From: Paulownia fortunei
Taxonomy: Eukaryota > Streptophyta > Magnoliopsida > Lamiales > Paulowniaceae
Assembly: GCA_019321725.1 (NCBI GenBank)
Contig: CM033121.1
Coordinates: 7,564,001-7,628,000 of the forward strand
Length of the DNA stretch: 64,000 nt
Reading direction: 5' to 3'
Of this stretch, positions 46,685-58,204 are shown one piece after another. Made by a program: the position numbers and the translations under genes. Under the pieces are notes generated by a model. It saw only the letters and a list, made by a program, of their open reading frames with translations, did no database searches and had not been told where the DNA came from. Each line of letters starts with the position of its first letter. The first letter of the stretch is position 1.

Positions 46685-47419
46685 GTAATTAACTAAGTTG
46701 TTACACCAAGTCCTCAAATTCTCACATACCTTATTGAATTGTATTTTTAGGTCAGATATAACCCGATTTTGATGATGAGTAAAGCACAAAAGTTGTCGAT
46801 CTTTTGGTGTTGATATATTTTCATATATTATATATGAGATTTGACTGTCGGATGAGGGAGATATGGTCAAATTACCAAATTATGTCCAATAAACATCCTT
46901 TAACAGGAACAACACATTGCAACATATGTTTTTATCATTTTGACACATTTCCTCACCATCTTGTCTTCAAAAAAACTTTTTTATTTATCTCTTATATATA
47001 ACATATCCAAATTTCAGCTCAAAATCAATTTAGGCTTAAGAGATATCACCTAATTAGTCAAATAAGTCAATACTGAGCTCAACTCTGATCCGAATTTTTG
47101 GTGATCTATTTTGTGCAACCACTTGGAAGAATTTTATGCTATAATCAAGACTAAATTGGGTTGAGCTTCCAATAGAAAAATGGTAGTTCTATCTCTTCAC
47201 TTTCAAATAAAGTAAGATTCAGGTCCATAGAGCTTTTGATTATGGAGTTATGCCCAAAATACAAAAACTGTACGAGTTTGGAAACATGCTTCTTTTTATC
47301 TTTTTATATTCATTGATTTTCTAACATAAAACATTAATAAAATAATATTATTAACAAGAATAAAGCAAGAAAAATATAAAAGATTTAATACAAAAATATG
47401 TCAAAATATGCACTTATCA
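46685..47419 (-). repeat. gypsy-2 5' LTR, truncated
   Basis: Starts TGATAAGTGCATATTTTGAC at 47419 and aligns with 37300-37926 down to 'ggtgtaacaacttag', then switches to RT. The TATA-bearing half is absent. It also keeps about 110 bp (46965-47075) that the 3' LTR lacks. Confidence 0.85.
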
Positions 47420-48760
47420 ATCTTGCACTAAACAAGCTTCAAGAATAAGTAAATCATATTTACCATTCTTCTTCTCTTGGAGTTTGGGAGATACTTTGGA
47501 CAGTTTCTCTTCCAATGCCCCTCAACTCCATAATAGAAACACTTTCCTTTGGGTTTTTTCTTAGAGTCGTCATTCTTTGTGCCTTTAGGACTCTTCTTCT
47601 TTGTCCTTTTGGATTGATTCCCAAAACTGCCCTTTTGATTCTTCCTCTTCTTACAATTGTTTGAGGAAGATGGCTTATCCTCGACAAATTTGCCTCATCT
47701 TCTTTAGACTTTGCAATGGAAATGGCTTCGAAGGTCTGCAACTCATTAAGTAATTGAGTCATATCATAACTTAACTTGTTCATAATATAGTTGCTTTTGA
47801 ACTGCAGGAAAACCGGTGAGAGTGATTCTAAAATCAAACGCACTTGGGTGCGCTCATCAATGGCCGCACCTTGGATTTGAGCCTCGCTCAGGTAATTAAT
47901 CATGTTCAAAACATGTTCCTTAACAGAGGTCGCTTTCTGCATCTTTGCATTAATGGCTATTTTCATAGCTTCATGATGAGATTGATCAAAACATTCCCCA
48001 AACATAGTCTGTAGAGACTCCATTATCTCATAAGCAGTCTCCATCTTTTCGTGCTTCAATCTAAGCACATCAGACATTCTGGCTAACAAGTAGGCACGGG
48101 CCTTGTTATTGCCTGTAATCCATTTTTCATAGCTCTCCCGTACATTATGAGGAGCATTGGCAGCAGGTGCTTAAGGACATTTCTCCATAAGGACAAATTT
48201 GAAGTTTGCACATACAAGTAGGATATTCATGTTACTTTTCCACTTAACAAAGTTTTCTCCAATCAACTTTTCATTAGCAAGTAATGCAAGAATAGGATTT
48301 GGAGGGTGTTTGGCTAAGCTTATTTAAAACATCTTAAAAGCTCCTACATCTTATAAGATACATCTTATAAGCTCCTACATCTTATAAGATATTTTTGGAG
48401 CTTATAAAATGTTAGATCTTATTTTAAAAATAAGTTGTTGAAGTGTTTGGATAAAATAAGATCATAGAGCTTTTAAGATGTTAGTAATGACAATTTTGTA
48501 ATTAAAACTGTCAAACTTAAAGGAGTTTGTTAAAATAAGATCTTAATTTGAAAATAAGTTGGGGTGAATGTACTTTTTTTTAGGCGTTTATAAGCTCTCA
48601 AACAACTTTTTTTTTTTATCTTATAAGCTCTTTTATGAAAAAATTACCAAACACTTTTTGAGAGTTAAACAACTTGTAAGATGTTTTGAAGACCTTATAA
48701 GCTCAGCCAAACACCCTCTTGAACCAGACTTGATTGCTGAAATTAGTAAACAAATAATAT
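47420..48760 (-). pseudogene. gag: copia-3 gag, interrupted by a MITE and by gypsy-2
   Basis: N-terminal part (either side of the MITE): SNPILALLANEKLIGENFVK, WKSNMNILLVCANFKFVLME. Then a 209-codon open stretch from 48089: MSDVLRLKHEKMETAYEIME, SVKEHVLNMINYLSEAQIQG, VRLILESLSPVFLQFKSNYI. The zinc knuckle CFYYGVEGHWKRNC has lost its second Cys (Tyr). Reading then continues to LILEACLVQ at 47425, where gypsy-2 begins. Confidence 0.9.
48302..48718. mobile_element. MITE with 22-bp inverted ends (MITE-1)
   Basis: 417 bp. Left end GAGGGTGTTTGGCTAAGCTTAT and right end ATAAGCTCAGCCAAACACCCTC are inverted repeats with one mismatch. The 3-bp duplication TTG (48299-48301, 48719-48721) suggests a PIF/Harbinger-type origin, though TTG differs from the usual TWA. 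The interior is rich in 'cttataag' palindromes. Removing it rejoins the copia-3 gag frame. Confidence 0.9.
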
Positions 48761-50031
48761 TCAATATTTGTATGAATATCGAATTAAAAATTCAGAATAG
48801 TAAACATGATGCATGAACATATAATCATTTTACTAATTCCATGGTAATTCAATCACAAAATTAATATGCCGCCATAGGGTAGGACATACAAAAGACGATT
48901 GAATCGAGACCATCTCAATTAATAAATGAATCATCAAAATATCTCATATTTTCATTCACTTATTAATTACCATTTAAATCGGTCAAGATGTAGTTAAACT
49001 ATTTCGGATTCCACCAACTTAATTCAAAATTGCCGTCGTACGGTAGGTCAATTTTGAAATATATCAAAAAATCCTATCATTTAGAAACCAGCCTTGCTAT
49101 TGACTTAAATGGACACCATCCGTAGGGAGGACGAAGTCAAAGCATCGCGAGGTGCTATTTAAATCTCACGATGCTGTATTAATAGTGGAGACCATGAAAT
49201 ATATTGTCATATATCCCTCTTCCACTCATTATTTTACAATTATGTTATCGAAACATCAAAAGTTTCTAATTAATATATCTCTATATACTAATATATTATA
49301 GCTAAGTCCAATCCTATTTAGCTTACCTAATCATCAGATTTTTCTAAAAAATCTAAGTTCATTATTTAGAATAACCTAAGCTAACAATTATTAACTCTTT
49401 AATAATTAAAGCTTAAATAAAATAGTGATTTTATCAAATTTAACTATTAAACCAAAATCATAATTTTAATCGATTATTCCTTGTAATTCAACTCCTATCC
49501 TATATGATATTACATATTAAACTATTTAATATGATGACAAGTATGTATGACATTCCTAATGACTATGAGTGGGTATTATGAATGATATACAATTATGCAT
49601 GACAATTTATATCTCATACATTCATCAAATAAATAAACAAAAAATAAATAAATGATGTTTTTGGCTGAGTTCCCTAAGATAATAAAATTACAACTTAAAA
49701 AAAATAAAAAATAAAAATACATAATTACATAAAATTTGGAAATTTTCTTATTTCTTCTCCTCCATCTTCATATGATCTCCATCATGGGGATTGGGTAAAA
49801 TTTACAGATATCCTATACCCATAAATTTAGGGTTTACAATTTTTGTTCTAATCAAAAAATTATTACATCAACTATGCAATCCTAGGGAACCAAATAATAA
49901 TAACCAAGAAACATCAACATACATCCATCACATGATATAATCATTCACAACATTAAAAAAATGCAAATACCCACTCATGCATACTTAAGATTAAAATTAC
50001 AGTGTTCATACAAACTGACTCTGATACGAGT
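48761..50031 (-). other. copia-3 leader and primer-binding site
   Basis: About 1.25 kb of non-coding leader between gag and the 5' LTR. The minus strand next to the LTR reads TCGTATCAGAGT (50018-50029), a diverged initiator-Met tRNA site (TGGTATCAGAGC). Confidence 0.7.
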
Positions 50032-51774
50032 TGTTGGAAATTAATTCATATCATATAAAAATAATTTTGATTTGTTTCCCGATCAAATCGGGCACAACGG
50101 AAAAAATGTGGTATCAGATACTACAATAATTTTCACAAACTTAATGCAGTTGTATGAATATGTAATTTTAATCAATTCTACAAGAGAGTTTCAGAAAATA
50201 TTATTGAGCTTCAATCTGATTGAATCAGACACCAAGGTTTTCCAATCCAAGCCTCCACACTAATGGGAACGAGTGGGTGTTCTTAACACTAAATTAAATT
50301 ATACTATATAATTTATCATGTGATATTTTCAACTCATAAAATCACAAGACTGGGCTTAGGAGAGGTAAAGGAACATATTCAGCAAAAGTCTAGAGAATTG
50401 TTCTCTAGAAAATAATGTGTCTCTTAGGAGGAGAAAGTGAGAGATTCTTTTTTTTCTCTCTCTTGGTGAATAAACGTATGTTTTGAGAAAGTGAGAAAGA
50501 TTCCCTTTTGTACTTGCTGAATCACTAGTTTTCTAATCCTCCTCTAACTCTAATAGGCAGATATCTTTATCTAATAGAAAAGTTATCACTAACTTTGTTT
50601 TGTAATTATCTAGAATTCATAATTCAAGATAATAATTATAAATATCAAAATAAATATCGCATATTTATTTATTACTCAACAATATCATATATTCCCGGTA
50701 ATCTTTGATATTTATAATTAACACCCAGTTTATGAAATAATTTCCTACAATTACAAGTACAATTAAATTTATTGCATAAAATCCATTTTAGTATTTATGA
50801 AGGTGAATTGGGGATCTATGGACCTATAACTGCAAGCTCCAATAAATTCGAATAATTAATTAAAATTTTTAATTAATTCATTCAATTTATTAATTCCAAG
50901 AATACTTCACTAAAATTTTGGAATTGCACTCTTGCAATTATAGAATAATTTAGTCTGATCAACACTGATCGATATAATCATTACATATGGTTTGACCCTC
51001 CATAGACGATTCATAATTAGAGCTAGGTTTTTTATTAATATCTCTAATTATCTCTTGTTCTTTGTCTACCGTTAATTCACTAATGAACAGTTAATTTGTA
51101 ACCAAGTTATAAATTTGAGCGCTTTACCATATAATTTCAGAATTAACTAATCAAGGGAATCATCTTTTAACTTCCTACGGGAAGTTATGGATTCCATATA
51201 TGTAAGTTACATTTTCAATTACCTATCCCAAATGATCCCAAAATGCAAGTGTTTAGGAATGTTGACTAACAAACCTTTAAAAGCAAATTAAAGATCATAC
51301 TGAAATAAATAGGAGTCTATAATCACTCAGGATTAATATCAATACATATATGATCATCTATTGATGTTATTTGAATTTTCATAAAATAATAAAAATTATG
51401 TGAAATTTCAAATTACATCTGGTTGAGTCCTATATAATCATATTATATAAAGTGCATCTATTATGATGTCACCACATTAATAGTTAAGATAAAACCATTA
51501 CATTCTTAATGTTAATGAACTGCACTAATAATGATTTAATTAAAGATCCCAACTTTAATTAATTTCATTATAGACTAATTTAGTTTATTATCCATAATCT
51601 TAATCCTCTTGTATATAACACTTATATACTAAGATTATAGTTACTTAAATAAACAGGAATTTTTTGATATTCACTAGCATACCATTATGCATAAAAAAAA
51701 TAAGTATCAAATATTATTTTATTAGTTCAATAATTAATGTACTAATACATGCTTTTAGGGCACTATCCCTAACA
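50032..51774 (-). repeat. copia-3 5' LTR, complete
   Basis: 1,743 bp. Minus strand TGTTAGGGATAGTGCCC (51774) to ...TTTCCAACA (50032). Matches 32326-33399. Confidence 0.9.
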
Positions 51775-51924
51775 GTTTGTATGCTCGAAAATTTGCATTT
51801 TCTAATTACATTAGAAATTTTTTATCGGTTGGCACTTTTAGGGGAATATTAAATTTCCAAAAAAATTTCATTAAATTTGGAAGTTTGAATTCTTATTTTG
51901 CAGGATAATACATAAATTTAATTA

Positions 51925-52510
51925 GTATGGTGAATACCAAAATTAATAAGTGCCTTAGAAAGGAAAATAAGAAATAATTAAAAAATATATCAAATGAAAT
52001 GAATTCGTTAAAATATAAATTGTGGAAAATAAATTTTTTTGGTCTTTCTCACACTCATTCTAATGTAGGGATGGCAATGGGTTCGGGTTGGACCCGGACC
52101 CGCCCCCCTTGGGGCGGGTTTGAGAAGATTTAAGTGGGTACGGGGTGGATCTTGGTTTTTAATTTTCAAACCCGCCCCACCCCGAACCCTCCTCGTTTAA
52201 TATTTTTTTATTTTAATATATATGTATTTATATAATATTATATTTTAAAAAATATTTTTTCTAAAAAAATTAGTGGTATTATTTTTTTAAAAAATAGTTT
52301 TTAATATTCTTAAAATTATAAAATGGATCTAGTCGGTCTAACCCGGATCCAACGGGTTCGTGACAGGGCGGGTCTCGAGTTTTGGCAAACCCGCCCCGTT
52401 GCCATCCCTACTCTAATACATTAATTGCTAATTATAAATTACACTTAGATGTCAATTCTATTAATTTTATATCTCTTTATATATATGAATAAATACACAC
52501 GAAACATCTT
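51925..52510. repeat. Block D, copy 1 (carrying MITE-2)
   Basis: Flanks of MITE-2 match 55835-56110: 'accaaaatta.taa.tgccttagaaagga', 'attgtggaaaataa', 'taattgctaatt' in the same order. The partner copy has no MITE. Confidence 0.75.
52066..52410. mobile_element. hAT-like MITE (MITE-2)
   Basis: 345 bp. Ends TAGGGATGGCAATGGG and CCCGTTGCCATCCCTA are inverted repeats, with GC-rich 'gggcgggtttg' subterminal parts and an AT-rich core. The 8-bp flanks ttctaatg and ctctaata share tctaat, an imperfect 8-bp target duplication as in hAT elements. Confidence 0.9.
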
Positions 52511-52999
52511 CAACATGTAAATTGTATATATATATATATATACATCAAGTAGTATTAGGGCATAATTTTTGGTACCCTAATTACCATATTGAATATTAGT
52601 GGTGGTGTAATTCTCAATCCTCACACTACTCACTTGCCCAATGTGATTCATGCATTACATGCTACTTATATGTTAACTTGCATTAACATTTACATGGCAT
52701 CTTATATAACATTCTTAATCGTTAGACCTCTAATGCTATCACATGATATTAGTGGTTGAGATCTTATAACCTAATTAAGAAATTCAATATTTAGATAAGA
52801 GAAAGAATAGATTGATCAATCTATTAGATATTTATAGCTTACATGTTATAATTTTGGAAATAATTAAAGATATTACTAGTAAGCTAATATGTTTTGATTC
52901 AACTAGATCTAAGGTGTTTAAAAGGTATACATCCATAAACTAATAATACTTGGGATATTAAACATGATATAATTTGATTTAAGTGTCATATTTCAAAGT
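52511..52999. other. AT-rich spacer
   Basis: Includes an (AT)n run near 52525-52545. No gene seen. Confidence 0.6.
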
Positions 53000-55619
53000 C
53001 CATATGTGAATATAATTTTAGAAATGAAAACTAGACAATCTATTTAAGAATCGGATGTCAATCGATTTAAAGATCGAATGAACAGTTAAGAAATTTAGGT
53101 AGAATATATTATCCGATCGTATGGAAATTAAAATAGGTTGTAAATAAAGAAATAAATGCTGAGAAATACCAGATTAGAGCTGTATAAGTTGTGTATAATA
53201 TCAACCACCATTTGACACCTCAAGCTTTGCCACCTCATGCTTTCTTATTAAGCTTAAGCTAACATCTCAAAGCTAACACCTCAAACCCTTCACCCTTAAG
53301 CCACGACCAGACCCACATTTCAGCCATTTTCACCTTCCAAACGCACACCTTAAGGTCTTCAATTGCTCCAAATTCATTCCAAGTTGAAATAAAAGTAAGA
53401 AAAGCAAAGGAGAAGTGATTACCATCAAGTTTAACCTCAAAATCTGCATAGGTAACACTTATCTACGGTTTTGCCTTTAGTTTTCAGATTATTATGAATG
53501 GTTTTATTGTTTATTAAACTTTCAATATCTCTTATAAAAGTGTTATAAAGTTTTTAGTTAGACTTTGGTGCACAAACAAAGGGTTTTTGATGACAAACAC
53601 TTAATAGGAAATACTTGTGGTAGAAATTATCACCTTATTATTTTCTTGTATTTTAGGCTTCAAAAGTGTATGGTATGTTAAATAAAACCTATAATTATTA
53701 CCATTCACATGTCCATATACGAGTTAAGAGTATTGGAATGAATTTTGATCGGTTAGAAATTGAAATAGAGCATGATATTGGAGAAACACTCAAACTGCCA
53801 AAGTCTTTTGGTGTGCTGTGAAGGAGAATGAAATAAGGGAGCTCAATCCATGAGTTTTGGCAATTATGTAGCATGGTTATATGTTTTTATATGTTAGCTA
53901 AGTGTGGTAAAAAGTTTAGAGTGAATAAATACGCCTAAGGATGCTAAAATGGCTATGAAACTTAATGTGACTGCAAGGAAAATAGAAGATGGAAATCTGT
54001 TCCATTTTACTTCTTGGCATGTTTCAACATATCTATGGTAAAATTGATGTTTAGCATTTAAATAACTGTTATAAGAGTTGTAACACATCAAATAGGTGAT
54101 TTTATCCTGCATTTAAGATTAGAAATCAAGGTACTTAGGAGATTGTATTAGGTTTTAGTCCCTAATTAGTAAAGTTTGATTGTTACATAGTTAAATTAAA
54201 ATTCAAGGTCCTTGTATAGGATTAAGCATAATGAACTTGTTGATTGAGGATAGTGATTGATTTCTTATATTTTTACAGATTATTCACACCTAAGGTTGGG
54301 GAGTAACACCTAAGATACCTAGAAGTAACATACAACCGATCAAAGGTAAATGAAAATCCATTTGCAACTACAATGTATGAACATAGTATGTCTTGAAGCA
54401 TTTGTACCTAATGTGTTGATGATATTTAAATTGATTGGATGACAAGTATAGTATTTACCTTAAGAGTTTTATGATTCTTGAAACATGTTGAGAGCAAGAT
54501 GACTTGCATTTCATATTGAACATACCATTCATGAGCATTTACATCCTTGTGCATGCACGACATATGAGTATAGTTGAGGTTCTTGCATGCACGATATGAC
54601 TTGAGACATGATTTTTAGAAATAAAATATTTTGGTTGGCCACTACTAGTGTACCGAGGCATGCGAGGCATGCTTATGTGATATTTTGGGGCGCCGTGGGT
54701 GTTACTTCTAGGAGGATTATAGGGGTTGATAAGGGGTGTGCCTCTGGTGGTCACGAGGGGGTAGACCACTTGACTGTGCCCTTATTGACTCTGCCGGTGG
54801 GAAGACTTCTGGAGTATCACAGGAAAAAAAAGGGGTGGACCTCTAGTGATCCCAGGAGATGGCCCCTGGATTGAGTCAATTTGTTTACGACCATGTGATT
54901 ATTGATATTGTTCAGAGCTCTATCTGGTGCATAGTAGGTAGGCCAAGGGCCCAGTGATGAAAAATGATTTTGAATGAGCTATTTTGGTTCAGGAGCTTGC
55001 ATTCCTAGCATGATTCCATAGAGATGCATCACATATATGTTAGATTATCTCTTCAACATGCATGTTTTTACTTCCTGGACGTTAGCTCATGTAGTTCATG
55101 CATTGTAGGTAAGCATGGTGATATCTGAGACTCTGAAGCTTACTGGGCTAGTTGTTGGAGCTGCTACAGGCTTCTGAGGATCACTGTACATGGAGGATGA
55201 CCTGTTGGGTTGTGTTGTAGGCATATTCTAATTTTTACAATCATTATTATTGTGTAAATTGTTGTCTATATATAAAGGGTTACAAAATACAAAATGTCCT
55301 TACTTCTTCCAAAAGTATAGTCTATTATTTTGATTTTTGAGTCTGTCGTATTATAACTTTGGGATGTTGTGTCCTATATAAATCTTGAAATTTTATAGTA
55401 AATAAGTTTGAGAATAGCATGATTGTGATGGGTGTTATTTTTTTTATATAAACAGTGATTTTTCTATATATATGGTTATATGTGAGAAAACACTTTTACT
55501 ATTTCTCAAAGTGCTACATTTGACAATATATATATATATATATACACATGCACACACATGTGCTACCTTGTCAAAAGTATTATTATATTAATATCTATAT
55601 TTAGTGGTAGGGGTGTTAC
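53000..55619 (+). repeat. Probable chromovirus-type long LTR, unpaired
   Basis: Ends ...GGTAGGGGTGTTACA at 55619, followed by ggTGGTATTTGACC, which resembles a diverged Met-tRNA primer site. The GC-richer stretch at 54630-54880 (ttggggcgccgtgggtg, ctggtggtcacgaggg) resembles long Tekay/Del LTRs as I recall them. The left border is not defined; 53000 is approximate. No gag or pol follows: block D copy 2 begins about 200 bp later. Confidence 0.45.
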
Positions 55620-55834
55620 AGGTGGTATTTGACCTCATTTCTTATAGATAAGATCGGGTTGAGATCCTGCCCTTCTCTTTCTTTTCCATATTTCAGTATT
55701 CGAATTTAGAAAAAGTAAAAAAGAAAAAAATACATTAATGGGTCCGAAGATGATGTATCAATTTCCCTAATCTCATAGGAAAACAAGGAAATTTAATTCG
55801 TGTGGATGGAAGCTCAATGAGTATACCAAAATTA

Positions 55835-56110
55835 GTAAATGCCTTAGAAAGGAAGATGAGAAACAATTAAAAATTATATGAAGTAAAATAAACCCATTAC
55901 TTTATACATTGTGGGAAATAAGTTTTTTTATCTTTATGATAATCGTCTTTTTCGGGAATGACCCCAGCAAAAAAAGAACAAAAATAAAAATCCTAACACA
56001 GTAATTGCTAATTTAATTGTATAAATTATGTTTATACTACTATTCAATTCAATTCATATCTTATTATATATATAAGTATATATATTTGATAAACATATAT
56101 ACACATATAC
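55835..56110. repeat. Block D, copy 2 (empty site of MITE-2)
   Basis: Parallel to 51925-52510 without the 345-bp MITE. The sequence aatcctaacacagtaattgc occupies the position of the MITE and its duplication. Confidence 0.75.
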
Positions 56111-56117
56111 ACAAAAC

Positions 56118-58204
56118 TGTTAGAGTAGGATGCCCAACGGCCTAATTGGATAGGGTGTATTATACTCTTTTTGTTTTTTTTGTTTTTTGTAAAGAGAATC
56201 TTATTGAGAATCATAATAATAAATTTTTCTTTATCTTATGACATATATCTTTTTATTTATGCATATTAGATAAAGTCCTTAGACTAAATTTAGCTACGGG
56301 GCATGATCGCGCATATGATGGCGATCATGGAATATGCGTCTAAGGCTTTAGTCTTAAATAAGTTCCGAGTCGAGAGCTTTTTGAGATGAGACATCAAATA
56401 GGTTAGTAAGACTCACACATATGATGCATGCTCGTGAGACAAGGATATTGCATTCTATTGGCATTAGCGAAGAGACGAAAGTACATGTATGTGAGTGCTT
56501 TGTTAGGGAACAAGTACACCGAACATGGCCCGCAATAAATTCTTAGCTGGAGGCTTTGCCTGCCAAAATACGAATTTTTGTGTTGCGATAGTACACGGTT
56601 TGTCCTCGGACTTGAGGCATGATGGTAACCTTGTGTGCATCTTGCAGGACTTTGATATATCTTCTGATTGCTAGATAATCACAGATATGGTATGTTGAGT
56701 ATTGCACTAGTGTGTATGGAGGTTTGTCAGTAGCCAACATAGAATTCAACACCTGTCTTTTTAAACGAGAAAATCTCCTGTGTTTTTATAATTTGTAATT
56801 CAAAGACCTTGGCCAAGGTAGGATGAATCATTATTCATCATGAATCATTGGAACTTGAAATAAGATCACTGTTATTAAATCATTTAAGGTTTCGACTTAC
56901 AATTCATGCCCAAGATTAAATCAAGAGATTAGTTGTCGAAAGGAACGTACGTGTATAGTACTCACAATCAAAATATATTTACTCGCTATTTCACCTAAGA
57001 CTAGTTTGTCATGATTCCTTGCTAGGTGTTTTCATGGATAGTGAGGTTCTTGAAATTAAGGAGTTAATTCTAAAGTGGATTAATTAATTAAAATAATTAT
57101 TATTCGTAAGTTGCAAATGTTACAAGCCCACTACTAGCTCAGTAGTGAACCTAAGAGAGTCACACATCTTTATGGAAATTAACATTTCTAATTTTGGGAT
57201 TTATCCAATGGTTAGGAATTAATTAATTAATTAAGGATTCTATTTAATTTAATAGTTAAATTAAATTATTCATTTAAGTGATTGGATTATTTAATTGGAC
57301 CTAATTTGATTAGAAAGCCCAAATGGAGTAAATTAAATTAATCAATTGAATTGAATAATTTGGGATTAAATCAATTAGATTGATTTGTGTATTTTTAAGT
57401 CCAAGCCCAAAAAATAATGTTGATCACTTAAGAAGCCCATTAAAATATGAAGAGAATAAATTAAATAAATATGATTTATTTAATTAATATATTTATAAAT
57501 AAATAAATAAATGTAGTGACCGATTTTTATGGGATAAAAAATCGACCACTAGGATTTATTCAATATATAAATATATTTATGTAGGAGTAGGAGCAAAATT
57601 TCAGCTCCTATCAATAGGGATGGCCGAAAATTTGCAAGAATAAAATAATCAATTTGTTTTTGTTAAGTCTTCTATTTTTCTCTGCAAAAAAAAAGAAAGA
57701 AAAGAAAGGAAAAAGAAAAAGTATTTTCTTGAAATCTTGATTTTCTTGTTCTTTAAAAGAAAACTAGTTTATTGATATTCTTTTTATATTCAAGTGTCAA
57801 GAACTTAAAGAATCAATCTTTATTGTTTTTGAAAGTGTGTTCTTGATCCATCAATTTGATCAAAAGACAAGATTTACTCCGTATTTAGATTAGTAAATAA
57901 TTAAAAGGATACTAACGAATCTTTTTAATTGGTGTTGCTCTTTCATATTGTGGACTTGATAGAGGGGGAGACATTTGGATCCCTGGGAGTTCTGAAAGTC
58001 CAGGATAAGCAATTAATTGCTTCATTCCCTACAACAACCGGAGTGCGAGAAATGTATAATCTGAATTTAATATTTGTTTATATTTTCATTTGAATAAATA
58101 CGATCATTAGAACCGTTTTTGAATCAAGGGGCTATTTATATTTATGTTTGAATTTGTTTTTAATTTCCACTGCGTATGCCCCTATGATTATAGCTAACCT
58201 AACA
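56118..58204 (+). repeat. copia-5 5' LTR
   Basis: 2,087 bp, TGTTAGAGTAGGATGCCC...TAGCTAACCTAACA. The first 470 bp match 63530-64000. A diverged primer site agtatcacagcc follows at about 58207. Confidence 0.92.

Larger units (their letters stand above)
36465..47419 (-). mobile_element. Ty3/gypsy element nested in copia-3 (gypsy-2)
   Basis: Athila/Tat-type by its LTR start (TGATAAGTGCATATTTTGACA), the PPT context (gaggacaagcaagg...aaggagaaat) and a polymerase with GPFPLSFDFLYILVDIDYVSKW. From high to low: truncated 5' LTR fused to RT, RNase H, integrase, an orphan ORF, a LOG-like host sequence, a 3' untranslated region with the 'gggacaatgtctcgattaagt' landmark (complement near 42935-42955), nested copia-4, PPT and full 3' LTR. 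Gag, protease and N-terminal RT are deleted. The insertion site is in the copia-3 gag-protease reading frame. Confidence 0.85.
32326..51774 (-). mobile_element. Ty1/copia element split by nested insertions (copia-3)
   Basis: Reading from high to low coordinates: 5' LTR (51774-50032), PBS, leader, gag (with a MITE), then gypsy-2 (47419-36465), then protease, integrase, RT, RNase H (36464-33415), PPT and a truncated 3' LTR (33399-32326). The gag-side and protease-side flanks of gypsy-2 share an overlapping CAAGA-type motif, and the coding frame continues across the excised insert. The two pieces are therefore one element. Confidence 0.85.

Noticed and set aside
54539..54874. Open frames on both strands in the GC-richer stretch
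   Set aside because: They lie in a probable LTR and have no recognisable domain.
56543..56752. Open frame inside the copia-5 5' LTR
   Set aside because: It lies wholly in the LTR, has no domain, and LTRs of this type are non-coding.
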